A program made the position numbers and the translations under genes. A DNA stretch of 38,800 bases. It comes from Ectothiorhodospira shaposhnikovii. GTDB lineage: Bacteria; Pseudomonadota; Gammaproteobacteria; Ectothiorhodospirales; Ectothiorhodospiraceae. Where the stretch lies: the NCBI RefSeq assembly GCF_016584105.1, contig NZ_NRSM01000031.1, positions 1 through 38,800 of the forward strand, given 5' to 3'. The notes under the pieces were generated by a model. It saw nothing but the letters and a program-made list of their open reading frames with translations. It ran no database searches and was not told the origin of the DNA. Positions 23,668 to 31,548 of the stretch are shown piece by piece; positions within the stretch are counted from its first letter, which is position 1; every line of letters starts with the position of its first letter.

Positions 23668-24522
23668 ATGGACTCACAGCTTTCCCCCGTGGGGCGGTTC
23701 CAAACCCTCCTGTTGGCCACCGACGGCACCGAATGCAGTGCCGGCGCGGAGTCCGTGGCGTTGGGCGCGGCAGCCCGCTGCGAGTCCCGACTCATTCTCA
23801 TGCGGGTGGTGCTGACCAATCCGGAATATGAATCCATGGCGCCAGACCGGGTGGCGGATGAGACGGCGGCGGCCCGGGATGACCTGGAACGCCTGCGCCA
23901 GCAGGCGGTGGAGATGGGCGTCGCCTGCGAAACGGTGATTCGCCACGGTGTGGATGCCTATCTGCCCGTGGTGCAGGTGGCGGATGAGAAGCATGTGGAC
24001 TGTATCGTGGTGGGGCGCCAGCAGCGCAGTGACCTGGCCCGTCTGATGGTGGGGGATTCCACCGCCAGGATCATCGGTCATTCCCCCTGCAGTGTGCTGG
24101 TGGCCGCCCAGGGCGCGGATCGCCCCCGGCGCCGGATTCTGGTGGCAACGGATGGGTCCCGGCTGGGGGATGCCGCCTGCGTGGCGGCGGCGCATCTGTC
24201 GGAGGTCTGCGAGTTGCCCCTGACGGTATTGACGGTCACATCACCGGATCAGAACGAGGAGCGGCGGGCGGAGGCCAGTCAGACGGTCCAGCGTGTACTG
24301 GACAGCCTGATGCGTGAGCGTCGGGGCCGGGGCGCCGGGCTGGAGGGCATGGTGGAGCAGGGGCGGCCGGACGCGGTGATCGTGGATGTGGCCCGCAGTC
24401 GTGGGGCGGACCTGATCGTGGTCGGCAGTCACGGCCGCACCGGTCTCAAGCGCCTGTTCATGGGCAGTGTCTCCGAGCGGGTCATTGGTCATGCCCCCTG
24501 TCCGGTGCTGGTGATCAAGTAG
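23668..24522 (+). CDS. Tandem universal stress protein (two UspA domains)
   Basis: This 284-residue protein has two UspA folds. Domain 1 starts at [12 protein letters not shown]. Domain 2 starts at [14 protein letters not shown] and ends with [20 protein letters not shown], the complete ATP-binding pattern G-2x-G-9x-G-S. In domain 1 the matching loop reads [18 protein letters not shown], where the second Gly is lost, so only domain 2 is likely to bind ATP. I chose ATG 23668 because GGAG (23654-23657) precedes it; the open frame extends upstream without homology. It is convergent with trmB and overlaps it by 8 bp. Confidence 0.93.
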   Translation: MDSQLSPVGRFQTLLLATDGTECSAGAESVALGAAARCESRLILMRVVLTNPEYESMAPDRVADETAAARDDLERLRQQAVEMGVACETVIRHGVDAYLPVVQVADEKHVDCIVVGRQQRSDLARLMVGDSTARIIGHSPCSVLVAAQGADRPRRRILVATDGSRLGDAACVAAAHLSEVCELPLTVLTVTSPDQNEERRAEASQTVQRVLDSLMRERRGRGAGLEGMVEQGRPDAVIVDVARSRGADLIVVGSHGRTGLKRLFMGSVSERVIGHAPCPVLVIK

Positions 24523-25231
24523 CCATCGGTTCCCTGGCGAACAGGACGTCCCACACGCCGTGACCCAGTCGTTGTCCCCGCTGTTCGAATTTTGTCAGCG
24601 GACGGTATTCGGGGCGGGGGCTGAAACCCTCGCCGGCCAGGTTGCGGAATCCGGCGGCCTGATTCATCACCGTCAGCATGTGTTCGGCGTAGGGTTCCCA
24701 GTCGGTGGCCAGGTGCAGCACGCCGCCCGACCGCAGGCGTGACCCCAGCAGCGTCACGAACTCCGGCTGCACCAGGCGTCGCTTGTGATGCCGCTTCTTC
24801 GGCCAGGGGTCGGGGAAATAGATCTGTATCCGGTCCAGGGATTCTTCCGGAATCTGCAATGTCAGGACTTCCACCGCGTCATGGCAGGCCACTCTCAGAT
24901 TAGAGAGTTGCAGGGCCTCGATCTGTTGCAGCAGGTGTCCCACGCCGGGGCGATGGACTTCCACCCCGATGAAGTCCCGGTCCGGGGCTTCGGCGGCCAT
25001 TCGTGCCAATGACTCCCCGTTGCCGAATCCAATTTCCAGCGTGACCGGCGCCTGTCGGCCAAACAGGGCGGGCAGGTCCAGCGGCTGTGGCGTGAATGCC
25101 AGCCCCCAGCGCGGCCAGAGGTCATCCAGGGCGCGCTGCTGGCCGATGGTCAGTCGTCCTTCACGGCGGACGAAGCTGCGGACCCGGCGGTGACCGTCGG
25201 CGGAGGGCGTGAAAGGCAGTGAGTTGTTCAT
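24515..25231 (-). CDS. trmB: tRNA (guanine-N7-)-methyltransferase TrmB
   Basis: Methylates G46 in the variable loop of tRNAs with S-adenosylmethionine. The 238-residue length is typical. The N-terminus [20 protein letters not shown], the SAM motif [10 protein letters not shown] (about residue 75), and the signature [16 protein letters not shown] with the catalytic Asp are all present, as is the end motif [18 protein letters not shown]. The last codons (ATG GCT ACT TGA) overlap the end of the universal stress protein gene. It is 55 bp downstream of thiG on the same strand. Confidence 0.96.
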   Translation of the reverse strand: MNNSLPFTPSADGHRRVRSFVRREGRLTIGQQRALDDLWPRWGLAFTPQPLDLPALFGRQAPVTLEIGFGNGESLARMAAEAPDRDFIGVEVHRPGVGHLLQQIEALQLSNLRVACHDAVEVLTLQIPEESLDRIQIYFPDPWPKKRHHKRRLVQPEFVTLLGSRLRSGGVLHLATDWEPYAEHMLTVMNQAAGFRNLAGEGFSPRPEYRPLTKFEQRGQRLGHGVWDVLFAREPMAT

Positions 25232-25286
25232 GAGGCGGGATCAGGCCATGGCGGACCCGGTTGGGTCCGCCGATAGTAACGATGGA

Positions 25287-26099
25287 TTAGAAAAAGGTGC
25301 CGTCGATGGGGGACGAGGCGGTGGCATAGCGCCGACGCGGCATCCGGCCCGCCAGGTAGGCCTCGCGACCGGCCAGGATGGCGTGCTTCATGGCCGAGGC
25401 CATGAGGACCGGATTGCGGGCGGCGGCGATGGCGGTATTCATGAGTACGCCGTCGCAGCCCAGTTCCATGGCGATGGCCGCATCGGAGGCGGTGCCCACG
25501 CCGGCGTCGACCAGGATGGGCACATTGGCGTTTTCCACGATCTCCAGCACGTTGTAGCGATTCTGGATGCCCAGGCCCGAGCCGATGGGAGCGGCCAGGG
25601 GCATGACGGCCACGCAGCCGATCTCTTCCAGGCGCTTGGCCAGGATCGGGTCATCGCTGGTATAGACCATGACCTTGAAGCCTTCGGCGACCAGGGTTTC
25701 CGCTGCCTTCAGGGTCTGTACCACGTCGGGGTAGAGGGTTTTCTCGTCACCGAGGACTTCCAGTTTCACCAGGTCGTGGCCATCCAGCAGTTCCCGGGCC
25801 AGACGACAGGTGCGCACGGCATCTTCGGCGGTATAGCAGCCAGCGGTATTGGGCAGGATGGTGTAGCGATCCGGGGGGAGTACGTCCAGCAGGTTGGGTT
25901 CATCCGGATTCTGGCCGATGTTGGTGCGTCGGATGGCGACCGTGACGATCTCGGCACCGCTGGCCTCGGTGGCCTGGCGGGTCTCTTCCAGGTCCTTGTA
26001 TTTACCGGTCCCTACCAGCAGGCGGGAGCGATAGGCGGTGCCGCCGATCACCAGGGGGGAATCGGTGGCCGTATCCGGGGAGTGGCTTGTGGTCGACAT
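25287..26099 (-). CDS. thiG: Thiazole synthase ThiG
   Basis: Forms the thiazole phosphate moiety of thiamine from deoxyxylulose 5-phosphate, dehydroglycine and ThiS thiocarboxylate. A 270-residue TIM barrel with [55 protein letters not shown] (Schiff-base Lys112) and [21 protein letters not shown] chose ATG 26099 for family length; an in-frame upstream ATG at 26174 would overlap thiS in a different frame without homology. It follows thiS with a 25-bp gap, forming a thiS-thiG operon. No TPP riboswitch is visible upstream. Confidence 0.96.
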   Translation of the reverse strand: MSTTSHSPDTATDSPLVIGGTAYRSRLLVGTGKYKDLEETRQATEASGAEIVTVAIRRTNIGQNPDEPNLLDVLPPDRYTILPNTAGCYTAEDAVRTCRLARELLDGHDLVKLEVLGDEKTLYPDVVQTLKAAETLVAEGFKVMVYTSDDPILAKRLEEIGCVAVMPLAAPIGSGLGIQNRYNVLEIVENANVPILVDAGVGTASDAAIAMELGCDGVLMNTAIAAARNPVLMASAMKHAILAGREAYLAGRMPRRRYATASSPIDGTFF

Positions 26100-26124
26100 G
26101 GGGATACCGTGTATGTGTTGAGGA

Positions 26125-26325
26125 TTAACCGCCGCCGATGGCCTGCACGATCTCGATGCGATCGCCGGGGGCAAGGCGGTGGGCGTCGAACCGGCTGCGG
26201 GGCAGCAGTTCGCCGTTCACTTCCATGGCCAGGCGGCGACCGGTCAGGCCCAGTGCTTCCACCAGTGCGCTGGCGGTGGGCGGTTCGGGCAGTTGGCGGG
26301 TTTCGCCATTGACAATGATGTCCAT
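26125..26325 (-). CDS. thiS: Sulfur carrier protein ThiS
   Basis: This 66-residue ubiquitin-like sulfur carrier begins [18 protein letters not shown] and ends VQAIGGG; the terminal Gly-Gly is adenylated and thiocarboxylated, then supplies sulfur to Thi[16 protein letters not shown] matches the ThiS core. I chose ATG 26325 because the homology starts there; longer in-frame starts add unrelated residues. It is the first gene of a thiS-thiG pair and is divergent from the tRNA-Gly locus. Confidence 0.93.
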   Translation of the reverse strand: MDIIVNGETRQLPEPPTASALVEALGLTGRRLAMEVNGELLPRSRFDAHRLAPGDRIEIVQAIGGG

Positions 26326-26412
26326 CGTGGAATGTTCTTCAGTAGACGGATGGCAGGGGAGGCATCTTAACGTAAAGCCGTCGCTGGACGCATGGCGCCG
26401 CGTACGTAGCCG

Positions 26413-26441
26413 TTGAGAAGCGAACTCCGAGCGCATACACT
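26413..26441 (+). promoter_or_regulatory. Promoter of the tRNA-Gly locus
   Basis: TTGAGA (26413-26418) and TACACT (26436-26441) are separated by exactly 17 bp. Transcription would start about 5 nt before the first, decayed tRNA-like sequence at 26453. Confidence 0.6.
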
Positions 26442-26452
26442 ATGGTCACTGC

Positions 26453-26523
26453 GCGGGTGTAGTTCAATGGTAGAACCTCAGCTTCCCAAGCGTGCGACGC
26501 GAGTCGCGCAGTGGTTCACCCTG
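26453..26523 (+). pseudogene. Decayed tRNA-Gly(CCC) copy
   Basis: The first half matches the intact tRNA-Gly at 26595 closely: acceptor GCGGGTG, a D arm with GTTC/GAAC (the intact copy has GCTC/GAGC, a compensatory difference) and the same anticodon loop TTCCCAA. The anticodon stem is broken beyond two pairs (TCAGC/GCGTG), the T arm does not pair and lacks a normal TTCRA loop, and the 3' acceptor strand reads CACCCTG, so the first two acceptor pairs fail. The overall length is about that of the intact gene. It lies directly behind the promoter. Confidence 0.7.
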
Positions 26524-26537
26524 ATGAAGATACACAT

Positions 26538-26553
26538 GCTCCCCTCGGGGGAG
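26538..26553 (+). other. Hairpin between the two tRNA-Gly sequences
   Basis: CTCCCC-tcg-GGGGAG, flanked by CAC and GTG that can extend the stem imperfectly (coordinates good to 2-3 bases). It may be a processing or termination structure in the transcript that links the decayed and intact tRNA sequences. No T-run follows. Confidence 0.35.
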
Positions 26554-26594
26554 AACGTGCTTATGTCCTCAGTGTGTCAGTACTCCAAGGTACC

Positions 26595-26668
26595 GCGGGT
26601 GTAGCTCAATGGTAGAGCTCCTGCTTCCCAAGCAGGCGACGTGGGTTCGATTCCCATCACCCGCTCCA
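26595..26668 (+). tRNA. tRNA-Gly (anticodon CCC), CCA encoded
   Basis: The cloverleaf is complete. Acceptor GCGGGTG/CACCCGC, D arm GCTC/GAGC with loop AATGGTA, anticodon stem CCTGC/GCAGG with loop TTCCCAA (anticodon CCC), T arm GTGGG/CCCAT with loop TTCGATT, discriminator T and encoded CCA at 26666-26668. No good promoter lies immediately upstream, so it is probably expressed from the promoter at 26413. A truncated integrase follows, consistent with the gene having been an island attachment site. Confidence 0.97.
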
Positions 26669-26774
26669 GTTCAGCTTCCACGGAAATCCACCGAGTTCCA
26701 TAGTCCGCTGTAGCAAAAGGATTTCTTTAAGGGCGATGGGATGAGCATCCGACTCCTGACTCTGTCGCTACGCC

Positions 26775-27135
26775 TTGGTGATCGTGCCGAGACTGGAGTG
26801 GAACCTGGCCTCCGACCTTGATGCCGTCGCATTGCCCCAGCCGCCCCGTGCGCCACAACCCATTCCTGCGCATGGAGGAACTACCCGCTTTCCTGCGAAC
26901 CTTGCGCAAGTACCCCGGCAGACAGCAAACCCAACTCGGGATTCGACTCCTGTTGCGGACGGGAGAACTCCGCCGTGCGGAGCCGGGGCAGTTCCTTCTG
27001 GACGACGGCCTGTGGATCATCGAGCCGGAGAACGTGAAGCAGTTGAAGACCCAGATGATCAAGGCGAGAAAGAACCCTGCGGACATCCCTCCCTACATCG
27101 TGCCGCTGTCCGTTCAGGCCATTGAAGTCGTAGGG
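26775..27135 (+). pseudogene. P4-type tyrosine integrase remnant (frameshifted, both ends lost)
   Basis: The translation resembles the middle of P4-like integrases. One frame gives NLASDLDAVALPQPP (about 26800-26845). A second frame continues with RHNPFLRMEELPAFLRTL, then LGIRLLLRTGELRRAE (the block with the first catalytic Arg), ALWRIPAERMK-like DGLWIIEPENVKQLKTQ, and PPYIVPLSVQAIEVV. The frame changes at about 26820-26845. The N-terminal part (roughly 250 residues) and the C-terminal HxxR...Y catalytic part are missing. Similarity stops near 27135, where the opposite strand becomes the AbiEii gene. It lies about 110 bp from tRNA-Gly, the probable former target. Confidence 0.75.
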
Positions 27136-27684
27136 ACGGCGCTTGCGGAAGGTTTCGAGATTGGCGAGCTTCCAGCGCAGCGCCGGCAGTTGAGCGGCGT
27201 GCTGGCACTGCACCAGCGACCAGTCCGGTTCTGCGTGCGCCAGCCCGCTCAGAAACTGCTTCTGCGCGGTGCTCAGTCGCTGTGGCAGCTCGCGCCGCAG
27301 CCTGGCGCGAGCGTCGAGCAGTGTCTCTAGGGAGCAGTCCACTTCGGTCATGCCGACAAAGGCCCGCTCGTACTCGCCGGCGATGTCCTTGTCGTTGCCG
27401 AACAGCACTTCGTGGGGCGGCCGGTTGTGGCCCGCCAGATAGATCACTAAGCACTCGACCATGCCGTCGCTGATGTCGCCCGACTCAAAGAGCTGCCACA
27501 CGTCGAACAGGTCGCGGGGGTGCTGCCGATCCAGCGCGGCCACCAGCTTGCTGGCGTACAGCTCGTCCGGTGCCAGAACCGGCAGATCGAACTCGACGCC
27601 GAACAGATCGCCGGTCCTGGCGCTCAGCGGCCGCCGCTCGACGGCCAGCAGCAGGCGAACGGTGTCCGCGTAGGTCTTATCCAT
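26881..27684 (-). pseudogene. AbiEii-family toxin gene lacking its nucleotidyltransferase core
   Basis: Residues 1-13 (MDKTYADTVRLLL) match the start of AbiEii-type nucleotidyltransferase toxins. From about residue 15, VERRPL...DLPVLAPDELYASKLVAALDRQHPRDLFDVWQLF and YLAGHNRPPHEVLF match the second half. The intervening region, which normally holds the GG(T/S) and DxD catalytic motifs (roughly 100 residues), is absent, yet the frame is kept. The last family-like residues are WKLANLETFRKR (about 171-182). From about 27135 to 26881 the frame only reads the antisense of the integrase remnant, so the native C-terminus is also lost. The start overlaps abiEi by 8 bp. It should be unable to transfer nucleotides. 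Confidence 0.8.
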
Positions 27685-28435
27685 GAGGTCTCAGGCTCAG
27701 CAGGGTGCCGTCATCGAGCCGGCTCATCCAGCGCGTGTTGCTGCCGGTGCGAACCGGGTACTGCTCCAGCAGGGCATCGACATCCACGAGGCTGGTCTCG
27801 CGCGCCCAGGTAAGGAACAGGCGCACGGCCTTCACGCTGGCGCAGCAGGACAGCAGTTGTCCGAGCAAGTCCTTGCGGGGGGAACGCAGTCCATCAAAGA
27901 GGTTGCGGGCCTCTTCGAGGCTCTGCTTGACGCCGGCTTCGTACAGCAGCTCCAGAACGGCACGCTCGGAGGCAGCCACCCGCAGATCCTCGGGCAGGCC
28001 AGGCGGCGTGGTCAGGGTCTTGCTGGCCAGCGCCGTGTCCGGCCAGTCGAACAGGCGGGCGTGGACATAGCGGGCCGGAAAGCGCGAAGTGAACCAGACC
28101 GGCAACGCGAAGCGACTGTCGCCCCACAGCACCAGCGCCTCCCGGCTACCCAGGTTGTGCCGCACACCCTGCAGGGCCAGGGCGCTCTTGCCGCCGACGT
28201 GCAGGCCGGGCACGCGCTGTTGCAGGAACTTCAGCGCACCGTAGACCCCGAATTCATCGTTCGGGAAGGCATAGACGCCATGGGCCAGGCGCACGAGCCA
28301 CCCGCTGTCGGCATAGTGGGCGGCGAGTTGGGGCGACACCCCGAACTGGTTCAGGGTGGCAAGGTCGAACGGCGCCCCGCGGGCGAGTCCCGCATGCAGC
28401 CGCTTGATTACCTGGTGCCTAGAATTTTTATTCAT
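27677..28435 (-). CDS. abiEi: AbiEi-family antitoxin (type IV toxin-antitoxin)
   Basis: This 252-residue protein has an N-terminal winged helix (about residues 20-80, FGVSPQLAAHYADSGWLVRLAHGVYAF) and a C-terminal antitoxin domain ending NTRWMSRLDDGTLLSLRP, typical of the longer AbiEi proteins. AbiEi represses its own operon and counteracts AbiEii, a GTP-binding nucleotidyltransferase. It is full length and uninterrupted. Its stop overlaps the ATG of the downstream abiEii remnant (ATGGATAA), the usual coupled arrangement. No Shine-Dalgarno site is visible before the ATG. An inverted repeat upstream may be its operator. Confidence 0.92.
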   Translation of the reverse strand: MNKNSRHQVIKRLHAGLARGAPFDLATLNQFGVSPQLAAHYADSGWLVRLAHGVYAFPNDEFGVYGALKFLQQRVPGLHVGGKSALALQGVRHNLGSREALVLWGDSRFALPVWFTSRFPARYVHARLFDWPDTALASKTLTTPPGLPEDLRVAASERAVLELLYEAGVKQSLEEARNLFDGLRSPRKDLLGQLLSCCASVKAVRLFLTWARETSLVDVDALLEQYPVRTGSNTRWMSRLDDGTLLSLRPHG

Positions 28436-28447
28436 GTTTTAAAAATA

Positions 28448-28504
28448 ACGCTAAATCCAATCAGCCTCTATGGGGATCGCAAGAATTTTCATGGAAATTA
28501 GCGT
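28448..28504. promoter_or_regulatory. Inverted repeats upstream of abiEi, candidate autoregulatory operator
   Basis: ACGCTAA (28448-28454) is mirrored by TTAGCGT (28498-28504); the similarity extends inward as ACGCTAAATCC against GGAAATTAGCGT. Between them AATTTTCATGGAAATT is a near-palindrome. AbiEi proteins are known to bind inverted repeats at their own promoters. Confidence 0.45.
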
Positions 28505-28514
28505 CAAATTTTAT

Positions 28515-29759
28515 TTATCTCGCAGAATCTAATCGACCTGTGACCCGAGCTAACCCGGCTCTGCCGGCCGCAGCAGGCTCGTGGAGTACCGGGCGAGAGA
28601 GGCGGTGGCGCAACCGGCTGGCGGGCCACAGGCTGATGGCCGCGACGACCGCGAGCAGGGTCAGGGACGTCTGGTAGCCGGTGTAATGCGCGACACGCAG
28701 GGTGATCATCGAAGCGAGCATGGCGACGGCCATGTCGACGGACTGGAACAGGGCGTAGTCGGAAGCGGGCTGATGCGACCGCACCAGCCCCATGAGCACG
28801 TTGTAGAGGGTCACGAAGCCGATGGCTGCAGCTGCGTTGACTAGCCCGAACAGGACCAGCCATGCGGGCAAATCGAACCAGGAATAGCCGACTGCCATCA
28901 GCCCGGCCAACGCGGCGTGCAATACCATCACCGGAAGAAGGCTTCGCCACGCCCCAATCCGCCGCGCGAGCAGCCCGCCGACGAGAACGCCGAGGCCGCT
29001 GGCCACGGTACTGAAGAACGTGAGCGCCTGCCCCAACTCGGTCAGACTCATGTCTTGGTCCACGAGCAGCACCGTCTGCAGGGCCATGAGACCGCGCATG
29101 GCCAAGTAGTAGATTGCCGTCAGCGCGAGCGCAGGCCAGAGCGCGCGCAGACTGGACGGATCGAAGCGCGGCTGTTCCTGGACCGCGCTGGCCGGGACCG
29201 GTTGCCGCACCAGAAGCATGGGAATCAACAGAATCAGGGACAGTGCCGCCATGGAGAGGAAGCCTGCCGCCCAGCCAGCGTATTGCGTCATGGCCAGGAA
29301 GGCAAACACACCGAATGGGATCCCCAGGTAGCTGCCGCCGACCTGGGCGGCATTGGCAAACGGCCGGCTGCGCTCGTCGGTGGTGCAGATGAGGATGCCG
29401 TTGGCGTAGATGCCGTGGCTGGCCGACAGCAGCGTCAGCAGCATGAGGATGACGACGATCACCCACGCGGAACGGGTTGGCTCCACCAGTGCAATGCCAC
29501 TCAGTAGCGCGGCCATTCCAACCTGAAGGAGCACGAGGCTTCCGAGGTAGCGATTGCCGAAGAGCGGCAGGGCGTGCCGTTCGCACCACGGCGCCCATAG
29601 GAACTTGCCCACCCAGGGTAGCATGGCGAGCGACAACCAGCTGAGCTGCGCGAGGTCCAGCCCGGCGTGGCGGAAGTAGCCGACGACCCCCTGCATGACC
29701 AGCGCCGTGAGCATGCCCTGATGAAGGTAGTAGGACCAGTAGGGTATGTGGCGAGTCAC
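28515..29759 (-). CDS. RhtX/FptX-like MFS siderophore permease
   Basis: A 414-residue major facilitator with about 12 hydrophobic segments. The N-terminal part (QGMLTALVMQGVVGYFRHAG, then LPWVGKFLWAPWCER) and the late motif SDYALFQSVDMAVAMLAS match the RhtX/FptX/YbtX group, inner-membrane transporters for ferric siderophores such as rhizobactin and pyochelin. It starts at GTG, and the GTGA overlaps the stop of the upstream small gene by 4 bp, so the two are coupled. The neighbouring AraC regulator, TonB receptor and ABC importers support this role. A weaker alternative is a muropeptide (AmpG-like) permease. Confidence 0.85.
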   Translation of the reverse strand: MTRHIPYWSYYLHQGMLTALVMQGVVGYFRHAGLDLAQLSWLSLAMLPWVGKFLWAPWCERHALPLFGNRYLGSLVLLQVGMAALLSGIALVEPTRSAWVIVVILMLLTLLSASHGIYANGILICTTDERSRPFANAAQVGGSYLGIPFGVFAFLAMTQYAGWAAGFLSMAALSLILLIPMLLVRQPVPASAVQEQPRFDPSSLRALWPALALTAIYYLAMRGLMALQTVLLVDQDMSLTELGQALTFFSTVASGLGVLVGGLLARRIGAWRSLLPVMVLHAALAGLMAVGYSWFDLPAWLVLFGLVNAAAAIGFVTLYNVLMGLVRSHQPASDYALFQSVDMAVAMLASMITLRVAHYTGYQTSLTLLAVVAAISLWPASRLRHRLSRPVLHEPAAAGRAGLARVTGRLDSAR

Positions 29760-30172
29760 GATAAGGTGCAGTCGTGCGATGACGCGTCCAGCCAGGCGCG
29801 CGCCTGCGTCTCGGCCTCAGCGCGTGTAGCGACAACCCGATAGGGATAGGGAGCGCGCCCGGAAGCGTTCCACGCCTCGGCTTTGCGCAGGTACTCATGC
29901 CGCAATGTTTCATCCGTCTCGATGCGAAGCGCGCCAAGGCAGTAGCGCTGTTGATCGGCGAATCGATCCCGGCTCCATTGCGCGTAGGTGGTCATGAAAC
30001 GTCCCGACTGGCGAGGGAGCTCGACTCCTTCCATCAGCAGAACGAAGGGCTCCGCACGTGCGTACAGCGATTCGAGCTGTGCGATCATGTCGCCCGCCCG
30101 TTCGTCGGCCACTTGTTCCGGCATATGCAGACCGACCAATGGCCAGTGCCGCATGTCGATGAATTCCTTCAT
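29756..30172 (-). CDS. Small STAS-like protein of unknown function in the siderophore operon, 138 residues
   Basis: Not assigned to a named family. It begins MKEFIDMRHWPLVGLHMPEQ, has EPFVLLMEGVELPR and a long amphipathic region (TTYAQWSRDRFADQQRYCLG), and ends PYRVVATRAEAETQARAWLD. The strand-helix alternation and the final 'V-x-x-x-x-E-A-x-x-x-A-x-x-W-L' helix resemble STAS/SpoIIAA-like single-domain proteins. I chose ATG 30172 because GAGGA lies 9 bp upstream; in-frame ATGs at 30181 and 30280 are worse placed. It is cytoplasmic and is the first gene of a coupled pair with the MFS permease. Function unknown; the context suggests ferric-siderophore handling or regulation of uptake. Confidence 0.7.
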   Translation of the reverse strand: MKEFIDMRHWPLVGLHMPEQVADERAGDMIAQLESLYARAEPFVLLMEGVELPRQSGRFMTTYAQWSRDRFADQQRYCLGALRIETDETLRHEYLRKAEAWNASGRAPYPYRVVATRAEAETQARAWLDASSHDCTLS

Positions 30173-30254
30173 GCGCGTCATTCCTCGTGACAGGCCGCCG
30201 AACCGGCGCGCGATCGAGGGAGCGCGCAAGTTGGCGGTACGCGCATGCTCAATA

Positions 30255-30290
30255 CATGCGCTAATAGGAATCAGTAACAAATGGTATTGG
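30255..30290 (-). promoter_or_regulatory. Candidate Fur/AraC-type operator and promoter of the small gene-MFS operon
   Basis: On the minus strand TTGTTA and TGTATT are separated by 18 bp, with the motif TGATTCCTATT (plus-strand AATAGGAATCA at 30262-30272) inside the spacer. By my hand alignment the surrounding 19 bp match the Fur consensus at about 13 positions. The same 11-mer occurs upstream of the TonB receptor gene. The rest of the 333-bp gap (30173-30505) has a CGGGTT/AACCCG hairpin at 30316-30333 and no gene. Confidence 0.45.
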
Positions 30291-30505
30291 CTCGCGTATG
30301 CGGCGCCACCCCGAGCGGGTTTGTTTCAACCCGGATCCGTACCCATTCGTCACGGGCGGGGAATGGAGGAATAAGCGCCGGTCGATTCGCGAGATGCCCT
30401 CCGCCTCCAGGGGCTCAGGGTGCGTAGGAGTTGCCGCCGGCAGACCCGATGGGATAGCTCGGGACGAGTGACAGATCGGTAGGCGGGAGAAACTTGAAAG
30501 CGTGA

Positions 30506-31483
30506 TCAGCGTCGACGTTTGAAGGCCGAGGGGGGAACACCGAACTGTTTCTGGAAGGCGGCCGCGAAGTGGCTCGCGTTCGCGTAGCCGAGGTCCGCGG
30601 CTACCACGGTCACCGGGGTGTGGCCCTCGCTCAGGCGCCGACGCGCTTCGTGCATGCGCTCCCGCTGGAATAACCCGTAGACGCTCTGATTGAACATCAA
30701 TCTGAAGCCGCGTTTGAGTTTCACGGCGCTGAGGCCGCATTCCCGCGCGAGCGCCTCGATGGTCGGCGCCTGGGTCAGGTCGGCCAGCAGAATATCCCGT
30801 GCGCGAAGCAGGTTGCGCCTGTCTGCCGGGGAAACGCTGGGTGACGGCGCATCCCCGTCCCGGTACGCCTCGATCGCCAGACCGACCATCACCAGCGACT
30901 GTCCAAGCAACCAGGTTGCCGAGGGGGCGGGTATCGCGTCCTTCTCCGACCCGGTCGGCATCATCCGCAGCACGCCGCTCAAGGCCCCGGCGGCTGCGCG
31001 CATTTCCGCGCTGCAACGATGCATGGCGCAGCACCGCGCGGTACCCAGCATCCGCGCCAGGGATGCGTCGAGATCGGGCGCCCAGTCGGAGAGGATGTCG
31101 GGACGCACGGAGACGGTTACATACTCGAAGCCGTCCGCGTAGGACGATCGCCCCGTGCACCCCGGGGTGTAGCTGATGCAGCCCAGACCCTGGTGCAGGA
31201 TGCACTCGCTTCCTCCCGCGGCATCGCCGTCCATGGAGAAGCCGCAGCGTCCTTTCAGCGCGCATGAGAAGTGGATTCGATCCCAGTCGTCTCGCACGTT
31301 CATGGTCATGGGGCGGGCGAGATTCCCGCTCCACAGCAGCGTGTCGACCCCGTCACGCAGGGCCAGTTTGATCAGGCGACAGTTGGCGGCCCGTTCCATA
31401 TGGGGCACCGGCTTGTCCGCGAGCAGGCTCGAAACGGCGACCTCGGACGACAGGGCCGATGACGTATGCACTGATAGTGTCAT
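30506..31483 (-). CDS. AraC-family regulator, PchR/YbtA-like
   Basis: This 325-residue regulator has an N-terminal effector domain and a C-terminal pair of HTH motifs (about residues 241-264, TIEALARECGLSAVKLKRGF, and 292-315, VVAADLGYANASHFAAAFQK). The LSAVKLKRGFRLMFNQSVYG block is characteristic of PchR/YbtA-type activators, which bind a ferric siderophore and switch on its uptake genes. I chose ATG 31483: GGAGG lies 8 bases before it, and the open frame upstream shows no homology. The gene is divergent from the TonB-dependent receptor, the classical arrangement for a siderophore-sensing activator. Confidence 0.92.
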   Translation of the reverse strand: MTLSVHTSSALSSEVAVSSLLADKPVPHMERAANCRLIKLALRDGVDTLLWSGNLARPMTMNVRDDWDRIHFSCALKGRCGFSMDGDAAGGSECILHQGLGCISYTPGCTGRSSYADGFEYVTVSVRPDILSDWAPDLDASLARMLGTARCCAMHRCSAEMRAAAGALSGVLRMMPTGSEKDAIPAPSATWLLGQSLVMVGLAIEAYRDGDAPSPSVSPADRRNLLRARDILLADLTQAPTIEALARECGLSAVKLKRGFRLMFNQSVYGLFQRERMHEARRRLSEGHTPVTVVAADLGYANASHFAAAFQKQFGVPPSAFKRRR

Positions 31484-31548
31484 ATGACTTTCCTCCCTTC
31501 CCTGGAACCGATTCGGGTCAAAGATGAGCCGAATTGGGCAGGAATAAA

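Noticed and set aside
26326..26452. TPP riboswitch upstream of thiS
   Set aside because: I looked on the minus strand for the conserved thi-box elements (CTGAGA and the downstream ACCTGA-type segment) and did not find them.
28504..29937. A 477-codon minus-strand frame overlapping the MFS gene in another phase
   Set aside because: Arg/Pro/Ala-rich out-of-frame product with no homology, whereas the MFS frame has 12 hydrophobic segments and family motifs.
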